A DNA stretch of 10,470 nucleotides from Rodentolepis nana (taxonomy: Eukaryota; Platyhelminthes; Cestoda; Cyclophyllidea; Hymenolepididae). This document shows, piece after piece, positions 9,501 through 10,470 of this stretch. Position 1 is the first letter of the stretch. Every line of letters starts with the position of its first letter. Made by a program: the position numbers and the translations under genes. The DNA lies in assembly GCA_900617975.1 (NCBI GenBank), contig UZAE01013693.1, positions 1-10,470 on the forward strand, given 5' to 3'. The notes beneath the pieces are model-generated. The model did no database searches. It was not told the DNA's origin and was given only the letters and a program-made list of their open reading frames with translations.

Positions 9501-10001
9501 TACACTTAATTACATCTAACCTGGTCTAACAGTTTGGAATTTACAATATGGGACAAATTTGGCAAAGCAAGCATAGTCGGATCCATAGACTGCCAGCCCA
9601 TCGAATATATCAATGTCGTCTATTGTTATGGTCATGTAACCTTTATGAGGAATGTAAAGCTGTAATGAAAGGTTTACACAAAACCATTACCATTATGCCT
9701 TTTACATGGTGTCCCGATCCATTCGCTTTCTGAATGACAACTGCCAATTTTTATAGTAATAGGCCAAAAGTGTCCGTTCTCTACTCCATATAAACTCTGG
9801 AAAAGAATAATAATAAAATGCCTATTGAAATAAATTGCTAGATACGCTCTTTCCGTTCTTATCAATAAATATGAGAGGTTCTGTATTCCCAGAAGGTGTT
9901 GACACAATTCTCGAGCAAATTGAATTAGGCAAATCGGAACCCTCTATTCCTGGGGAAGCATTTAATTGCAGTAAAGTAAAGAAAAATGGAATAATAATCA
10001 T
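6552..10001 (-). CDS. Predicted secreted micro-exon (MEG-like) gene, 12 exons
   Basis: Hand-built spliced gene, exons in order: 10001-9846, 9796-9785, 9729-9706, 9659-9521, 9449-9346, 8868-8787, 8697-8578, 7912-7883, 7730-7701, 7438-7415, 6914-6885 and 6592-6552. Lengths are 156, 12, 24, 139, 104, 82, 120, 30, 30, 24, 30 and 41 nt, giving 792 nt (263 residues plus TAG), and every junction keeps phase. All introns are GT-AG. The first four are 49, 55, 46 and 71 bp; downstream ones are mostly 150-665 bp, a gradient known for schistosome genes. The protein has a signal peptide, a Cys-containing ectodomain and a repetitive Tyr/Glu/Thr/Ser stalk. N-x-T sequons lie in exons 5 and 7. No transmembrane segment is seen, so the product is inferred to be secreted. 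It resembles schistosome MEGs in architecture; I recognise no named family. The weakest parts are exons 2-3, the exon 6 acceptor and the terminal exon. Confidence 0.68.
6691..6714 (-). other. Possible extra exon before a consensus donor
   Basis: A strong GTAAGT donor at 6690 on the minus strand has no partner in the main model. The 24 nt before it (after an AAG) would encode VALSYESI in phase 1, but joining to exon 12 would then create TAA at the junction. A longer exon starting after ATAATAG at 6750 would end in phase 0. I cannot choose between these, or exclude that the donor is unused. Confidence 0.2.
6806..6819. repeat. (TA)7 microsatellite
   Basis: Seven TA units within the intron between exons 11 and 12 of the minus-strand gene. 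Confidence 0.9.
6885..6914 (-). CDS. Exon 11: 30-nt micro-exon (GYEQVTTTSK)
   Basis: Thirty nucleotides between ATTGTTCCAG and a GTAAAT donor, phase 1-1, encoding GYEQVTTTSK. It differs from exon 8 at few positions in the core and shares E/G-Y at its start with exons 8 and 9. The neighbouring introns are 500 bp upstream and 292 bp downstream. Confidence 0.66.
7411..7500 (-). repeat. Duplicated exon-intron block, copy around exon 10
   Basis: The exon 10 region and the intron before it resemble 7879-7980. The shared elements, in the same order, are the micro-exon, TTCTGAAAATTTA (minus-strand acceptor tract) and TGCATGAAGAT, followed by a T-rich stretch. The divergence is considerable, so the duplication is old. 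Confidence 0.55.
7415..7438 (-). CDS. Exon 10: 24-nt micro-exon (ENNQHLTK)
   Basis: Twenty-four nucleotides between AATTTTCAG and a weak donor GTAATG, phase 1-1, encoding ENNQHLTK. The upstream intron resembles the intron preceding exon 8 over roughly 60 bases, including the acceptor, so this is a diverged duplicate that lost six nucleotides. The weak donor makes it a candidate for frequent skipping or a decaying exon. Confidence 0.5.
7701..7730 (-). CDS. Exon 9: 30-nt micro-exon (EYEPEISTSQ)
   Basis: Thirty nucleotides between ATCCTACAG and a perfect GTAAGT donor, phase 1-1, encoding EYEPEISTSQ after the split Glu codon. It has the same length, phase and E-Y-x...-S/T-S ending as exon 8, 152 bp away. 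Identical length and shared residues argue that these are duplicated units and not chance splice-site pairs. Confidence 0.7.
7879..7980 (-). repeat. Duplicated exon-intron block, copy around exon 8
   Basis: Partner of the block at 7411-7500. Conservation reaches at least 60 bases into the intron, so whole exon-intron segments were copied, not just coding sequence. Confidence 0.55.
7883..7912 (-). CDS. Exon 8: 30-nt micro-exon (EYKQETTTSS)
   Basis: Thirty nucleotides between AATTTTCAG and a perfect GTGAGT donor, phase 1-1. With the preceding G it encodes EYKQETTTSS. It is closely similar to the micro-exon at 6885-6914; both share an ACAACAACAAGCA core. The run of Thr/Ser suggests O-glycosylation in a stalk. 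The exon can be skipped or included without changing frame. Confidence 0.72.
8578..8697 (-). CDS. Exon 7: end of the ectodomain
   Basis: This 120-nt exon (phase 1-1) lies between the acceptor ACGCAG and the donor GTATGT at 8577. The 39 whole codons read MDQLDTKLEYNRNGNETSTH, then FLYVVKKTYLGISVYWTVD. It has an N-E-T sequon and a strand-like hydrophobic C-terminal half, and no Cys. This is the clearest of the larger exons: the frame stays open well beyond both splice sites, the composition is protein-like, and its 3' phase matches every micro-exon downstream. It is followed by a 665-bp intron, the longest in the gene, in which I found no further in-frame exon. Confidence 0.72.
8787..8868 (-). 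CDS. Exon 6: Cys-Leu-Trp segment, acceptor uncertain
   Basis: This 82-nt exon (phase 0 to 1) ends TGCG|GTGGGT. It reads AELRRNNEMVCLWNGKYVFQ, then SQSQKYC, and supplies two Cys, a likely disulfide pair. It joins both neighbours in frame only if the acceptor is the AAG at 8871-8869 rather than the CAG four bases downstream (8867-8865). The CAG choice gives another open frame here (SCAGTMKWFAYG...), but that frame hits TAG after 24 codons of the next exon. AAG acceptors are less usual, so an undetected phase-shifting exon in the 477-bp intron upstream is an alternative. The reading frame itself is better supported than the left boundary. Confidence 0.52.
9346..9449 (-). CDS. Exon 5: ectodomain strand-rich segment
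   Basis: This 104-nt exon (phase 1 to 0) lies between the acceptor TTTGTAG at 9450 and a consensus donor GTAAGT at 9345. With the split Gly codon it reads GKSIPG, then VSFPFVRFQLGMNSVKLKF, then SINGTKSTSL. It contains an N-G-T sequon and no Cys. The hydrophobic alternation is typical of an extracellular beta sandwich, and it resembles the last strands of a CUB-type fold, where a Val/Leu-x-Phe strand is followed by a Ser/Thr-rich turn. An internal CAG at 9408-9406 could be a downstream alternative acceptor, but it would not keep phase with exon 4. Confidence 0.72.
9521..9659 (-). CDS. Exon 4: core of the ectodomain
   Basis: This 139-nt exon (phase 0 to 1) follows the acceptor CTTTCATTACAG and ends at CCAG|GTTAGA. 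It encodes 46 residues, including IPHKGYMTITIDDIDIFDG, then an Ala-Val-Tyr-Gly segment and two Cys in Ala-Cys-Phe and Tyr-Cys-Lys contexts, ending ...TVRP. Alternating hydrophobic and polar residues suggest beta strands. The pattern of an aromatic/Gly turn, a strand, then Asp-x-Asp-x-Phe loosely recalls the middle of CUB domains; this is only an inference from pattern. The overlapping + strand reading frame of 61 codons is a shadow: this frame has better composition and is tied into the splice chain on both sides. Confidence 0.7.
9706..9796 (-). CDS. Exons 2 and 3: 12-nt and 24-nt micro-exons, or one 91-nt exon
   Basis: The favoured reading has exon 2 at 9796-9785 (SLYG) and exon 3 at 9729-9706 (KANGSGHH), both phase 0-0. 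They are separated by a 55-bp intron (GTAGAG...CATTCAG) and followed by a 46-bp intron (GTAAAA...CATTACAG). It uses the best acceptors in the area and joins exon 4 in frame. The whole interval 9796-9706 is also open in the same frame and includes a Cys-x(10)-Cys segment. So a single 91-nt exon ending in phase 1 at 9706 is possible, joined to a weaker acceptor AAG at 9641. Transcript data would decide, and both forms may exist as alternative splices. NGS in exon 3 is a possible N-glycosylation sequon. Confidence 0.5.
9846..10001 (-). CDS. Exon 1: start codon and signal peptide
   Basis: The ATG at 10001 opens a 52-codon exon. Its first residues, MIIIPFFFTLLQLNASPG, form a typical eukaryotic signal peptide: a short N-terminus, a hydrophobic core of Ile/Phe/Leu, then small residues, with likely cleavage near Asn-Ala-Ser. 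A mature N-terminal stretch follows with one Cys (about residue 29) and ends ...FIDKNGKS in phase 0. The donor is GTATCT at 9845. Without splicing the frame stops seven codons later, and a 49-bp intron ending TTTTCCAG keeps it open. I chose this Met because the hydrophobic core follows at once. The frame stays open for a further 16 codons upstream without another ATG. A pyrimidine-rich stretch ending CCCCAG at 9951 could also act as an acceptor, but using it would remove the signal peptide. Confidence 0.72.
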
Positions 10002-10470
10002 TGGATCATTAGCATAATTCAATATTTGCCATAGTTTAATATATCTCAATTACCAATACATGCGTTTATTGCAACCAACTGAAGTATATGATTGGCGCCA
10101 CCAAAATCTGCCATACATCGACGGCCTCAAACAACTAACTGACATACGATTTTGTGTTAAGCATTTTCTTTCAACATTCATAGACACTAATTGAGCTTAA
10201 GCCAACTTTGAAGTGGGACACTTTGTGGGATATAAGGTAGTTTCTAAAATTATGATGATATTTGTGGTAGAAGATAGCAACAATATTTCAATTTAAGAAT
10301 TCGTTCTAATTATCGGATATGAAATGATGTAATATATGTTATCAATTAAACATACTCATCTTCATATTTGAAATGCTTGCAAAAAACATGTAGGAGGCAT
10401 ATATTTTCCTCGAACATAAATTTCGTCGAAACTAAATTTTCTGCAAAATTGTAATGGAAAATGACATAAG
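10002..10470 (-). promoter_or_regulatory. Putative 5' UTR and promoter region of the micro-exon gene
   Basis: This is the upstream side of the start codon at 10001. No strong core promoter motif is seen; ATATATTAAA at about 10043-10034 is TATA-like but lies only some 35-40 bases before the ATG. A GTATGT donor at 10148 after a short open frame could mark an upstream exon, so transcription may begin beyond the window. Confidence 0.3.

Noticed and set aside
9438..9532. A 95-bp GT-AG intron-like segment on the + strand
   Set aside because: It looked plausible with flanking + frames, but it needs a stop in the first exon, and the minus-strand exons 4 and 5 explain the interval better.
9548..9733. 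+ strand open frame of 61 codons, and another + frame over the same bases reading from about 9534
   Set aside because: The minus strand carries exons 3 and 4 here with matching splice phases and a better composition; the + frames are shadows.
9674..9907. Minus-strand 77-codon open frame taken as one unspliced gene
   Set aside because: Its downstream part overlaps exons 2-3 in the same frame, but reading it unspliced runs through the intron 9845-9797 and stops soon after.
9835..10017. + strand open frame of 60 codons
   Set aside because: Antisense to exon 1, which has a signal peptide and a supported donor.
10060..10194. + strand 44-codon open frame with protein-like composition
   Set aside because: Short, with no splice partner or recognisable motif, and antisense to the likely upstream region of the micro-exon gene.

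Overview
The window looks like draft-assembly nuclear DNA (one N at 6129) from a metazoan with an AT-rich genome. It is most likely a parasitic flatworm, and a schistosome-type trematode is my best guess. The guess rests on gene architecture: very short introns at the 5' end of a gene that lengthen towards the 3' end, plus internal exons of 24-30 nt that keep the reading frame. Both are known hallmarks of schistosome genes, the second of their micro-exon genes (MEGs). I could not confirm the taxon by any search.

Layout. 1-1800 is AT-rich non-coding DNA. 1801-2115 is an old copy of an interspersed repeat. 2116-3240 is non-coding. 3362-4356 is a relatively GC-rich stretch on the + strand that reads like a decayed or unrecognised coding sequence: open segments in shifting frames, clustered stops and an AATAAA near the end. 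4357-6013 is non-coding, with a TATC microsatellite. 6028-6293 is a second, better preserved copy of the same repeat, flanked by a perfect 14-bp direct repeat (target-site duplication). 6552-10001 on the minus strand holds the main feature, a twelve-exon gene that I reconstructed by hand from splice sites and phase. 10002-10470 is its putative upstream region.

The minus-strand gene encodes a predicted protein of about 263 residues. Exon 1 gives a clear signal peptide. Exons 2-7 give a cysteine-containing, beta-strand-like ectodomain with faint resemblance to a CUB domain. Exons 8-11 are micro-exons of 30, 30, 24 and 30 nt, all in phase 1-1. They encode related Tyr/Glu/Thr/Ser-rich decapeptide or octapeptide units that probably form an O-glycosylated stalk. 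A short terminal exon closes the frame. All joins are in frame across 792 coding nt. Two micro-exons share duplicated intron sequence, so the cassette appears to have grown by exon-intron duplication. The 3' end and the exon 6 acceptor are the least certain parts. I could not assign the gene to any named family.
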